From contig NZ_JBFONW020000004.1 of NCBI RefSeq assembly GCF_040783535.2, forward strand, positions 310,001 to 374,000: 64,000 nucleotides of DNA, read 5' to 3'. Numbering within the stretch: the stretch's first letter is position 1; every line of letters begins with the position of its first letter. The position numbers were made by a program, and so were the translations under genes. Under the pieces are notes generated by a model. That model had not been told where the DNA came from, made no database searches, and saw only the letters and a program-made list of their open reading frames with translations. This stretch comes from Aestuariibius insulae. Its GTDB lineage: Bacteria > Pseudomonadota > Alphaproteobacteria > Rhodobacterales > Rhodobacteraceae. Shown here piece by piece: positions 35,434 through 43,080 of this stretch.

Positions 35434-35610
35434 ATGAAATCCAACGACCTATCAGCGCCTTACGTCTATGCAGGCCTTAGCGGGCGGGCTTTTGAATCGA
35501 AGAGGACTCGGTTTTGTTTGCCGCGGCAGGTTGATGCGTCTTGGATATCGGAAGACGTGTTGGAGAGCGGGTTTGAGACCTTGTGTCCTTTCGAGGAAGA
35601 ACAAAGATGA
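35434..35610 (+). CDS. Small protein in the leucine operon, unknown function
   Basis: 58 residues from ATG 35434, with AAGGTGAG upstream, ending in an ATGA overlap with mccB (35607-35610), which supports real translation. The sequence starts MKSNDLSAPYVYAGLSGRAF and ends CPFEEEQR, with two Cys. No signal peptide and no known domain. Codon use is more AT-rich than in mccB. Together with the LprI-like gene it makes an insert of about 0.7 kb between ivd and mccB. Confidence 0.6.
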   Translation: MKSNDLSAPYVYAGLSGRAFESKRTRFCLPRQVDASWISEDVLESGFETLCPFEEEQR

Positions 35611-37190
35611 AGATCGGGACTGTTGCGGGGCCGGGCGAGCAACGAGCGCTGCATTTGGAGTTTCTTCAGAGAGTTGAAGACGCGGCTAAGGCGGCGGCTG
35701 CCGGTGGCGGCGAGCGGGCGCGGGAGCGGCATCTGTCGCGTGGCAAGATGCTGCCGCGCGAGCGCGTCGCGGGGCTTTTGGATCCGGGATCTCCGTTCCT
35801 TGAGGTCGGTGCGACCGCCGGGCATGGGATGTATGACGGGGCCGCGCCTTGCGGAGGTGTGATCGCCGGGGTGGGCCGGGTTGCGGGCCGCGATGTGATG
35901 GTGGTCTGCAACGACGCGACGGTGAAAGGAGGGACCTATTACCCCATCACCGTTAAGAAACACCTAAGAGCGCAGGAAATAGCCGAAGAATGTGCGTTGC
36001 CCTGCATTTATCTGGTCGATAGCGGCGGAGCGAACCTGCCCAACCAGGACGAGGTCTTTCCCGACCGGGACCATTTCGGGCGGATCTTCTACAATCAGGC
36101 GCGGATGAGCGCGCAAGGGATCGCTCAGATCGCGGTGGTCATGGGCTCGTGTACGGCGGGCGGGGCTTACGTGCCTGCGATGTCGGATGTGTCGATCATC
36201 GTGAAGGAGCAGGGGACGATCTTCCTGGCCGGCCCGCCTTTGGTGAAGGCGGCGACGGGCGAGGTCGTCACGGCAGAGGAGCTCGGCGGCGGCGACGTGC
36301 ATACGCGGCTCTCCGGGGTCGCGGATTACCTGGCCGAGGATGACGCCCATGCTCTGGCGCTGGCGCGGCAGGCGGTGGCGTCGCTGGGGCCTCCGGCGGC
36401 TGTTGCCGAGGGCGACGCGGAGGCTCCGGTGTATGACGCCGAAAGCCTGCTCGACGTCGTGCCTGCCGATCTGCGGACGCCCTATGACGTGCGTGAGGTG
36501 ATTGCGCGGCTTGTGGATGGATCGGAGTTCGACGAGTTCAAGGCGCGGTTCGGAGACACGCTGGTCTGCGGCTTTGCGCAGATCGACGGGCTGGCGGTGG
36601 GGATCGTGGCCAATAACGGCGTGCTGTTCTCGGAAGCGGCGCAGAAAGGCGCGCATTTCATCGAGCTGTGTTCGCAGCGGAAGATCCCGCTTTTGTTCCT
36701 GCAGAACATCACCGGCTTCATGGTCGGCAAGAAATACGAGAACGAGGGGATCGCGCGGCATGGCGCGAAGATGGTGACGGCGGTGGCGACGACATCGGTG
36801 CCCAAGGTAACGGTTGTCATCGGCGGCTCGTTCGGGGCTGGAAACTACGCCATGGCCGGGCGGTCATATAGCCCGAATTTCATGTGGTCCTGGCCCAATG
36901 CGCGCATCTCGGTCATGGGCGGAGAGCAGGCGGCGGGGGTTCTGGCGACCGTTCGGCGCGAGGCGATGGAACGCCGCGGCGAAGACTGGAGCGCCGAGGA
37001 GGAGACCGCGTTCAAGAAGCCGGTGATCGACCAGTTCGAGGAGCAGTCGCATCCGCTTTATGCCTCGACCCGGCTTTGGGATGACGGGGTGATCGATCCG
37101 CGCAAGACGCGGCAGGTGGTGGCGCTGTCGCTCAGGGCCGCTTTGAACAGACCGATCGAGGAGACGCGGTTCGGCGTCTTTCGCATGTGA
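35607..37190 (+). CDS. mccB: 3-methylcrotonyl-CoA carboxylase, beta (carboxyltransferase) subunit
   Basis: 527 residues from ATG 35607. Carboxyltransferase blocks are VDSGGANLPNQDEVFPDRDHFGRIF (split across the two halves), MGSCTAGGAYVPAMSD, and GGSFGAGNYAMAGRSYSPNFMW. It moves CO2 from biotin to 3-methylcrotonyl-CoA in leucine breakdown. Its partner is mccA at 38030, two small genes downstream. It is coupled to both neighbours by overlapping stop and start codons. Confidence 0.94.
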   Translation: MKIGTVAGPGEQRALHLEFLQRVEDAAKAAAAGGGERARERHLSRGKMLPRERVAGLLDPGSPFLEVGATAGHGMYDGAAPCGGVIAGVGRVAGRDVMVVCNDATVKGGTYYPITVKKHLRAQEIAEECALPCIYLVDSGGANLPNQDEVFPDRDHFGRIFYNQARMSAQGIAQIAVVMGSCTAGGAYVPAMSDVSIIVKEQGTIFLAGPPLVKAATGEVVTAEELGGGDVHTRLSGVADYLAEDDAHALALARQAVASLGPPAAVAEGDAEAPVYDAESLLDVVPADLRTPYDVREVIARLVDGSEFDEFKARFGDTLVCGFAQIDGLAVGIVANNGVLFSEAAQKGAHFIELCSQRKIPLLFLQNITGFMVGKKYENEGIARHGAKMVTAVATTSVPKVTVVIGGSFGAGNYAMAGRSYSPNFMWSWPNARISVMGGEQAAGVLATVRREAMERRGEDWSAEEETAFKKPVIDQFEEQSHPLYASTRLWDDGVIDPRKTRQVVALSLRAALNRPIEETRFGVFRM

Positions 37191-37633
37191 GGGGCGCGCC
37201 ATGGGTTCAGGTCACCCCGTCCGAGGCGGCGGCCCATCCCAAGGGGCGGCCCGGGCTGGTTCTGTGGCTCGTTGCGGGATGGTTCGCCGCGACAGGCGCC
37301 TTCGAGGTTGTGCTGGCGATCTGGGCAGGCGCGTCGATCTGGTGGGCCTTTTTCGGCGGGTTGGCTTTGGTGGCGGCGCTTGGGCTCGCCATCGGGGCGC
37401 CCTGGTCCCTGGTGCTGGCCGTGCTGCTGGCGGCGCGGCAGGTGATCGGTCTGGCGCGGGACGTCAAGCTGGTCGGCTCGATCGCCGTGACCGACCAGCT
37501 TTTGCCGCTTCTGGTGCTCGGGCAGGCGGTGGTTGCCGCAGGCGTGGTCTTTTATCTGCTGGAAGGAGACCGGCCCAACCTCATCTTCCGGCACCGCTAC
37601 AGAGCCTATTCGGAGGCGGATCATGACGCTTGA
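37187..37633 (+). CDS. Small integral membrane protein
   Basis: 148 residues from GTG 37187, which overlaps the mccB stop (GTGA). Four hydrophobic segments, at about residues 23-45, 48-68, 70-90 and 104-123, predict a polytopic inner-membrane protein with a short basic C-terminus (RHRYRAYSEADHDA). No family recognised. Genes like this are found between mccB and mccA in other roseobacters (from memory), but no role is known. It overlaps the ASCH gene by 11 bp. Confidence 0.7.
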   Translation: MRGAPWVQVTPSEAAAHPKGRPGLVLWLVAGWFAATGAFEVVLAIWAGASIWWAFFGGLALVAALGLAIGAPWSLVLAVLLAARQVIGLARDVKLVGSIAVTDQLLPLLVLGQAVVAAGVVFYLLEGDRPNLIFRHRYRAYSEADHDA

Positions 37634-38030
37634 GGACCTGCAAAAGACATATCCCGGCGCTGTCGGTTTCAAGTTCGGTGACAGCCGGGAGCTGAATGCC
37701 GAGTTGATCGGGCTGGTTCGTTCGGGCGTCAAGACGGCGACCTGCGGTGCAGCGCGCGATTTCAACGATGATCCCGATGACATGCCGCTTCAGGGGCATT
37801 GCGATGTGGTGCTCGATTGGGACGGGGTGCCACAGCTGGTGGTCGAAACGGTCGAGGTTACACGGCAGCGGTTCTGCGACGTGCCTGAGGATTTCGCGGT
37901 GGCCGAGGGAGAGGGGACCTATGACGACTGGCGGCGCGGTCATGAGGCGTATTTCGGGCGCAATGGCGGGTTCGACCCTGAGATGGAGCTGATCTGCGAG
38001 CGGTTCCGTGTAGTGGAGGATTTGCGGTAA
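37623..38030 (+). CDS. ASCH domain protein
   Basis: 135 residues from ATG 37623. ASCH features: LIGLVRSGVKTATCG, GHCDVVLDWDGVPQLVVETVEV (split) and FAVAEGEGTYDDWRRGHEAYF. The ASCH fold is related to PUA and is thought to bind RNA or modified nucleosides; one group cleaves N4-acetylcytidine. It overlaps mccA by TAATG. Why it sits in a carboxylase operon is unknown. Confidence 0.82.
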   Translation: MTLEDLQKTYPGAVGFKFGDSRELNAELIGLVRSGVKTATCGAARDFNDDPDDMPLQGHCDVVLDWDGVPQLVVETVEVTRQRFCDVPEDFAVAEGEGTYDDWRRGHEAYFGRNGGFDPEMELICERFRVVEDLR

Positions 38031-39958
38031 TGTTCTCAAAGATCCTGATCGCGAACCGGGGCGAGATTGCCTGCCGGATCATGCGGACCTGCGACCGGTT
38101 AGGGGTGCGGACGGTTGCGGTGTTCTCGGATGCCGATGCGGGGGCGCAGCATGTGGCGATGGCGGGGGAGGCGGTTCGCATCGGGCCTCCGGCGCCCGCC
38201 GAAAGCTATTTGCGCGGCGATGCGATCATTGAAGCGGCGCTTTCCACGGGGGCCGAGGCGATCCATCCGGGCTATGGATTTCTGAGCGAGAATCCCGATT
38301 TCGTAGAGGCCGTCGAGGCCGCGGGCCTGGTCTTTATCGGGCCGTCGGCTAAGGCGATCCGGGCCATGGGGCTTAAGGATGCGGCCAAGGAAGTCATGGA
38401 AAAGGCCGGGGTGCCGGTCGTGCCGGATTATCGCGGCGCCGATCAGGACGCCGAACGGCTGGAAGAGGCAGCGGAGGTCGTCGGGTACCCTGTTTTGATC
38501 AAGGCAGTTGCGGGCGGCGGCGGTAAGGGGATGCGGCTGGTGGAGCGGGCCGAGGACTTTGCCGAGGCGCTGGAGGCCTGCCGGTCGGAGGCGGCGAAGG
38601 CGTTTGGGAACGACCGGGTGCTGGTCGAGAAATTCATTGAGCAGCCGCGGCATATCGAGGTGCAGGTCTTCGGAGACGGGGCGCGGGCGGTTCATCTATA
38701 TGAACGCGATTGCTCGCTGCAGCGGCGGCACCAGAAGGTGATCGAGGAGGCGCCCGCGCCAGGGATGACCGAGGAGGTGCGGGAGGCGATGACTGGCGCT
38801 GCGGTCCGGGCCGCAGAGGCGATTGGCTATGCTGGGGCGGGGACGGTCGAGTTCATCGTGGACGGCTCGGGGCCTTTGCGGCCTGACGGGTTCTGGTTCA
38901 TGGAGATGAATACGCGCCTTCAGGTCGAGCACCCGGTGACGGAGGCCGTGACCGGCGTCGATCTGGTGGAGTGGCAGCTGCGCGTGGCCTCGGGTGAAGT
39001 GATGCCCGATGTGCCGCCTTTGACCGGCCATGCGGTCGAGGCGCGGCTTTATGCGGAGGACGTGCCTGCCGGCTTTTTGCCTGCGACGGGGCGACTGGAT
39101 CATCTGGCCTTTCCGGACGCAATCCGCGCCGATAGCGGCGTGCGGACGGGCGACGAGATCAGCCCGCATTACGATCCGATGATCGCCAAGGTGATCGCCC
39201 ATGGAGAGACCCGCGCGCAGGCGCTTGCCCGGCTTGAGCGGGGTCTGTCGGAGACGCAAGTCGTTGGAACCGTGACTAATCTGGGGTTCCTGCGCCGTCT
39301 GGTGCGGCACGAGGACTTCGCGGCGGCGCGGCTCGATACGGGGCTGATAGACCGCCATCTGGAGACGCTGGCGGTCGAGAATGTGCCATGCAGCCGGTCG
39401 CGGTCTCTGGCGATTGTAGGCGCCGCGATGCAAGGCGGGATGCCGGACTTTGCCGGGTTCGCTTTGTGGGCGCCGCTGGAGCGGCGGATTGATCTGATCT
39501 GGCGGGACGAGGAGATCGAAGGGCGGCTTGCGGTTCTTGGACGGGATCGTTTTGAGGTTCGGATTGAAGACGCGCGCCACGAGATCGAGCGGCGACAGGA
39601 GCGTTGGTTTGTCGACGGCCAGCAGGTGCCTGCGACGGTTCTTATGGTAGATCCCTGGGTGACCGTCCTTTGGGGCGCAAGTTATGGGTTCCGGATTCCT
39701 GATCCGCTGGCGCGGGGCGGTGCGGAGGCGGCGCTTGGCACGGTCGAGGCGCCGATGCCGGGTCTGGTCAAGGCGGTCTATGTAGAGGCGGGCGCCGAGG
39801 TGGCGGAAGGCGACCGATTGGCCGTTCTGGAGGCGATGAAGATGGAGCATGTCCTGAAGGCCGGGCGCGCGGGACGGGTCGCCGAAGTGCTCGCCAAGGC
39901 CGGGGATCAGGTGACGGCAGGCGCTCCCTTGGTGCGGCTGGAAGACGAGGAGCAGTAG
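38030..39958 (+). CDS. mccA: 3-methylcrotonyl-CoA carboxylase, alpha (biotin) subunit
   Basis: 642 residues. The biotin carboxylase domain begins MFSKILIANRGEIACRIMRT, with ATP-grasp motif GGGGKGMRLV and MEMNTRLQVEHPVTE. The C-terminal biotin carrier has EAMKMEH, with biotinyl Lys604. It carboxylates its own biotin and passes CO2 to MccB. The start overlaps the ASCH gene stop (TAATG). The middle linker (about 450-560) is typical of the MCC type rather than acetyl-CoA carboxylase. Confidence 0.94.
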   Translation: MFSKILIANRGEIACRIMRTCDRLGVRTVAVFSDADAGAQHVAMAGEAVRIGPPAPAESYLRGDAIIEAALSTGAEAIHPGYGFLSENPDFVEAVEAAGLVFIGPSAKAIRAMGLKDAAKEVMEKAGVPVVPDYRGADQDAERLEEAAEVVGYPVLIKAVAGGGGKGMRLVERAEDFAEALEACRSEAAKAFGNDRVLVEKFIEQPRHIEVQVFGDGARAVHLYERDCSLQRRHQKVIEEAPAPGMTEEVREAMTGAAVRAAEAIGYAGAGTVEFIVDGSGPLRPDGFWFMEMNTRLQVEHPVTEAVTGVDLVEWQLRVASGEVMPDVPPLTGHAVEARLYAEDVPAGFLPATGRLDHLAFPDAIRADSGVRTGDEISPHYDPMIAKVIAHGETRAQALARLERGLSETQVVGTVTNLGFLRRLVRHEDFAAARLDTGLIDRHLETLAVENVPCSRSRSLAIVGAAMQGGMPDFAGFALWAPLERRIDLIWRDEEIEGRLAVLGRDRFEVRIEDARHEIERRQERWFVDGQQVPATVLMVDPWVTVLWGASYGFRIPDPLARGGAEAALGTVEAPMPGLVKAVYVEAGAEVAEGDRLAVLEAMKMEHVLKAGRAGRVAEVLAKAGDQVTAGAPLVRLEDEEQ

Positions 39959-39961
39959 GGT

Positions 39962-40630
39962 TTGGATATTCGTCTGCATCACTGCCCGCAGACCCGTTCG
40001 ATGCGGACGCTCTGGCTGTTGAACGAGATCGGGGTGCCCTTCGAGATTGTACTCCATCGCTTTGGAAAGGCGCTGCGGGCCCCTGATTTCCTTGAGAAAA
40101 GCCCGGCGGGGCGAGTTCCGGCGCTCGAGATCGACGGGGATGTGATGTTCGAGACGGGCGCGATCACCGAATATCTGTGCGAGCGCTATCCCAAGGCCGG
40201 TCTGGGGCGGCTTCCCGGCAAGGCGGAGCGGCGCGACTGGCTGGTTTGGGTCCATTTCGCGGAGACCATCAGCCAGCATGCAGCGACGCTCACGCAGCAG
40301 CATGTGATGCTCTATGAGGACGCGATGCGCTCGCCCATCGTGATGAAGCTGGAAGCGGCCCGGATCGGCAAATGCTATGAAGCGATCGAGCAGGCTCTGG
40401 GCGGGCATGACTGGTTGCTGGAGGGCGGGTTTTCGGCCGCCGATATCTCGGTCGGGCAGGCGGTCTACATGGCGCGGCATTTCACGAAGATTGAGCCCTA
40501 TGAGGAGCTTGCTGCCTGGTATGGGCGCTGCGCCGAGCGCGAGGCGTTTCAGGAGAGCCTGCCGGGCGAGGGCAAGCGGCTTTACGATCGGGACTTCTAC
40601 CCCGCCTGGCCGGCCGAGCCGGGCGCCTGA
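39962..40630 (+). CDS. Glutathione S-transferase family protein
   Basis: 222 residues from TTG 39962, 3 bases after the mccA stop; AGGAG lies just before that stop. An N-terminal thioredoxin-like domain (about 1-80) has QTRSMRTLWLLNEIGV and the cis-Pro/SNAIL-like FETGAITEYLCERYP; the helical C-terminal domain contains FSAADISVGQAVYMA. It could process a reactive acyl-CoA product, but that is speculation. A dispersed TATTT-type element follows its stop. Confidence 0.82.
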   Translation: MDIRLHHCPQTRSMRTLWLLNEIGVPFEIVLHRFGKALRAPDFLEKSPAGRVPALEIDGDVMFETGAITEYLCERYPKAGLGRLPGKAERRDWLVWVHFAETISQHAATLTQQHVMLYEDAMRSPIVMKLEAARIGKCYEAIEQALGGHDWLLEGGFSAADISVGQAVYMARHFTKIEPYEELAAWYGRCAEREAFQESLPGEGKRLYDRDFYPAWPAEPGA

Positions 40631-40651
40631 TGGCGGAGGGCCGGATCATGC

Positions 40652-40671
40652 ATATTTATGACAAGATGAAG
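40652..40671 (+). repeat. Weak copy of the TATTTTT...GATGA dispersed element
   Basis: ATATTTATGACAAGATGAAG resembles TATTTTTGGCAAGATGA at 24264 and TATTTTTCGCCAGATGA at 57057. Here it lies between the GST and hmgL genes and its end supplies the AAGAGAG ribosome-binding region of hmgL. Confidence 0.35.
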
Positions 40672-40679
40672 AGAGCCGC

Positions 40680-41546
40680 ATGACGGGCGAGGTCCGGATC
40701 TATGAGATGGGGCCACGTGACGGGCTTCAGAACGAGGCGCGGATCATCCCGGTGGGTGAGAAGCTGAGGCTGATCGAGGCTTTAGCCGGGACCGGGTTGA
40801 GCCGGATCGAGATCGGCAGTTTCGTCTCTCCCAAATGGGTGCCGCAGATGGCGGGGACCGCCGAGATCGTGGCGGGGGTCCCGCATCTGGACGGTCTGCG
40901 CTACGGGGTGCTGGTGCCGAACCTTAAAGGTTTTGAGCGGTATCTGGACGCCGCCCCGGAGGGGTTCGACGGGGAGATCGCCGTCTTCGTTTCGGCGACG
41001 GAGGGATTCAGCCGGGCCAATCTCAACGCGTCGATTGACGAGAGTTTTCAGCGGGTTGGTGCGGTCGTAGAGGCCGCTTTGGCCGCAGGCGTGCCCGTGC
41101 GAGGCTACGTGTCCTGCGTGATCCAGTGCCCGTTCGACGGGGAGGTGGCGCCGGGGGCGGTGGCGGCTGTGGTCGAGCGGTTACGGGCGCTGGCGCCGAT
41201 GGAGGTGTCCTTGGGTGACACGATCGGGGCGGGGGATCCGAAGAGCGTCTCGCGGATGTTGAAGGCGGTTCTGGTTGTTGCTCCGGCGGAGGCTCTGGCC
41301 GGGCATTTTCACGATACCGGAGGGCGGGCGGTCGCAAATATCGAGGCGTCCGTGGAGGCTGGATTGCGGGTTTTCGATGCCGCTGTGGGCGGGCTTGGGG
41401 GGTGTCCTTATGCGCCCGGAGCGCCGGGGAATGTCGCGACTGAAGCGGTGGCAGCCCGGATGGAGGCGCTGGGGGTTGAGACGGGGATCGACCGGGACGC
41501 GCTGGCGCGGGCCGGGGAGATCGCCTTGGCCATGAAGGCGGGGTGA
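40680..41546 (+). CDS. hmgL: Hydroxymethylglutaryl-CoA lyase
   Basis: 288 residues. The active-site loop GPRDGLQNEA is near residue 11, the metal-ligand region GHFHDTGGRAVAN is near 205-217, and the catalytic Cys lies in GGLGGCPYAPGAPGN. It splits HMG-CoA to acetyl-CoA and acetoacetate, the last step of leucine breakdown. A hairpin with a GAAA loop begins 5 bases after its stop. Confidence 0.94.
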   Translation: MTGEVRIYEMGPRDGLQNEARIIPVGEKLRLIEALAGTGLSRIEIGSFVSPKWVPQMAGTAEIVAGVPHLDGLRYGVLVPNLKGFERYLDAAPEGFDGEIAVFVSATEGFSRANLNASIDESFQRVGAVVEAALAAGVPVRGYVSCVIQCPFDGEVAPGAVAAVVERLRALAPMEVSLGDTIGAGDPKSVSRMLKAVLVVAPAEALAGHFHDTGGRAVANIEASVEAGLRVFDAAVGGLGGCPYAPGAPGNVATEAVAARMEALGVETGIDRDALARAGEIALAMKAG

Positions 41547-41550
41547 GCGT

Positions 41551-41579
41551 TAACCTTAATGACCGAAAGGTTAAGGTTA
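41551..41579 (+). other. Stem-loop with GAAA tetraloop between hmgL and liuC
   Basis: TAACCTTAA and TTAAGGTTA form a 9-bp stem; the 11-base loop can close further as CC-GAAA-GG. No T-run follows, so it is not an ordinary terminator. The GNRA-type loop suggests an RNA structure that stabilises or is processed in the mRNA. The remaining intergenic DNA to 41688 shows no gene. Confidence 0.45.
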
Positions 41580-41688
41580 GCGGCAGTGCGATGTGCCGGT
41601 TTTGGAGCAGGACGAGCGAATCGCGTCTGAGGTCCTGATATTGGGGCAAAAGCGTTAACAGGGTCCGGACGGGCCGGACGGAGGCCAT

Positions 41689-42471
41689 ATGAGCGAGACA
41701 GTCAGGGTCGAGATCGAAGGGCGCGGGGTGGCTCGGGTCACGCTGGATCGGGCCGAAAAGCATAACGCGATGTCGGCGCAGATGATCGCGGAACTCTCTC
41801 AAGCGGCTGGCATATTGGCCGCCGATGACGCCGTGCGGGCGGTGGTCCTGACAGGCGAGGGCAAGTCCTTTTGCGCAGGCGGCGATCTGGGCTGGATGCG
41901 TGAGCAGATGGCGGCGGATGCGGCGACGCGGGGCGCGGAGGCGCGCAAGCTGGCGGAGATGCTTGGGGCCTGGGACGCGCTGCCCAAACCGGTGATCGGG
42001 CGGGTGCAGGGCAATGCCTTTGGCGGCGGCGTGGGCCTTGTGTCGGTCTGCGATGTCGCGGTGGGGGTGGATGCCCTGAAGATGGGGCTGACCGAGGTGC
42101 GGCTGGGGCTGATCCCGGCGACGATCGGGCCTTACGTGGCCGCCCGGATGGGGGTCGCCAAGGCGCGCCGGGTGTTCTTTTCAGGGCGGCTTTTTGGGGC
42201 GCAAGAGGCTGTTTCGCTTGGGCTTTTGGCCCGCGCCGTGCCGGAGGCGGAGCTGGACGAGGCTGTGGAGGCGGAGGTTGCGCCGTATCTCGATGCCGCG
42301 CCCGGTGCGGTGGCGGAAGCCAAGGCGCTCCTGCGCTCTTTCGGGCAGGCCGATGACGTGGAGCGGTCGATTGCCGCATTGGTTGCGCGCTGGGAGGGCG
42401 ATGAGGCCGAAGAGGGCACGGCGGCGTTCTTCGGCAAGCGCAAGGCGGCGTGGATGCGCGGAGCGGGTTAA
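41689..42471 (+). CDS. liuC: Methylglutaconyl-CoA hydratase (enoyl-CoA hydratase family)
   Basis: 260 residues of the crotonase fold. Oxyanion-hole motif GEGKSFCAGGDLGWM (near residue 57) and GNAFGGGVGLVSVCDVA (near 105) are present. It hydrates 3-methylglutaconyl-CoA to HMG-CoA, which fits the gap between MccAB and HmgL. Unlike its upstream neighbours it is separated by 142 bp and may have its own promoter. An 11-bp tandem repeat follows its stop. Confidence 0.9.
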   Translation: MSETVRVEIEGRGVARVTLDRAEKHNAMSAQMIAELSQAAGILAADDAVRAVVLTGEGKSFCAGGDLGWMREQMAADAATRGAEARKLAEMLGAWDALPKPVIGRVQGNAFGGGVGLVSVCDVAVGVDALKMGLTEVRLGLIPATIGPYVAARMGVAKARRVFFSGRLFGAQEAVSLGLLARAVPEAELDEAVEAEVAPYLDAAPGAVAEAKALLRSFGQADDVERSIAALVARWEGDEAEEGTAAFFGKRKAAWMRGAG

Positions 42472-42487
42472 CGGCCCGGTTTTGCTG

Positions 42488-42541
42488 AAAACGGCGGTTC
42501 GGTATCCGGTCGGTATCGCGTCGGTATTGCGTCGGTGGATT
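42488..42541 (+). repeat. 11-bp tandem repeat element, copy 1
   Basis: Four 11-bp units with core TCGGTAT (TTCGGTATCCG, GTCGGTATCGC, GTCGGTATTGC, GTCGGTGGATT), preceded by AAAACGGCG. A near-identical element in the opposite orientation follows the aldolase gene at 62269-62320. Both begin within about 20 bases after a stop codon and run in the direction of the preceding gene. Confidence 0.75.
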
Positions 42542-42651
42542 TTAAGGCTCCATCTCGGTTAACGGGGCGAACGGTCGGCGTTGACGCAACGGGGCTGAAG
42601 AATAGGGCCTCTGGAGCTGGGATTGTTCACATGCCTGACAGGCGGAGGACG

Positions 42652-42680
42652 TTGACCCTTTGCCGGGGGCGTCGTAGGGA
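42652..42680 (+). promoter_or_regulatory. Candidate promoter of nuoA
   Basis: TTGACC at 42652-42657 and TAGGGA at 42675-42680, 17 bases apart; a similar pair TTGACG-16-TAGGGC lies at 42581-42608. The boxes are weak matches in the -10 part; the call is by eye. Confidence 0.35.
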
Positions 42681-42714
42681 CAGACGGCGCGATTTGCTGA
42701 CGAGGATCCGGTCC

Positions 42715-43080
42715 ATGGATGACCTGCTGAGAGAGTACCTGCCCATTGTGATTTTCCTGGGACTGGCCATCGGGCTAGGACTGGTGCTGATCCTCGCGGC
42801 GGTCGTCCTTGCGGTGCGCAATCCCGATCCCGAGAAGGTCAGCGCCTATGAATGCGGGTTCAACGCGTTCGACGATGCGCGGATGAAGTTCGACGTGCGC
42901 TTCTATCTGGTGTCGATCCTGTTCATCGTCGTGGATCTGGAGCTGATCTTCTTGATGCCCTGGGCCGTGGCGTTCCAGGGGATCTCGGAGCTCGCGTTCT
43001 GGTCGATGATGGTGTTCATCGCGGTCTTCGTCGTGGGCTTTGCCTATGAATGGAAGAAGGGCGCTCTCGACTGGGAGTGA
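42715..43080 (+). CDS. nuoA: NADH-quinone oxidoreductase subunit A
   Basis: 121 residues from ATG 42715, with GAGGA upstream. It is a three-helix membrane subunit of complex I; the conserved YECGFNAFDDARMKFDVRFYLVSILFIVVDLE (given here only as landmarks YECGF...RFYLVSI) is intact. The gene is complete, but nuoB and the rest of the nuo operon do not follow: next comes AT-rich DNA and GTA genes. A subunit alone cannot form complex I, so the others must be elsewhere or this is an assembly join. Confidence 0.95.
   Translation: MDDLLREYLPIVIFLGLAIGLGLVLILAAVVLAVRNPDPEKVSAYECGFNAFDDARMKFDVRFYLVSILFIVVDLELIFLMPWAVAFQGISELAFWSMMVFIAVFVVGFAYEWKKGALDWE

Noticed and set aside
41547..41688. Minus-strand frame reading through the hmgL-liuC gap
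   Set aside because: It has no start with a ribosome-binding site and continues as antisense of hmgL with low-complexity Pro/Arg composition.
42631..42714. Longer nuoA starting at ATG 42631
   Set aside because: It would add 28 very basic residues before the standard N-terminus; ATG 42715 has a GAGGA site and gives the usual 121 residues.
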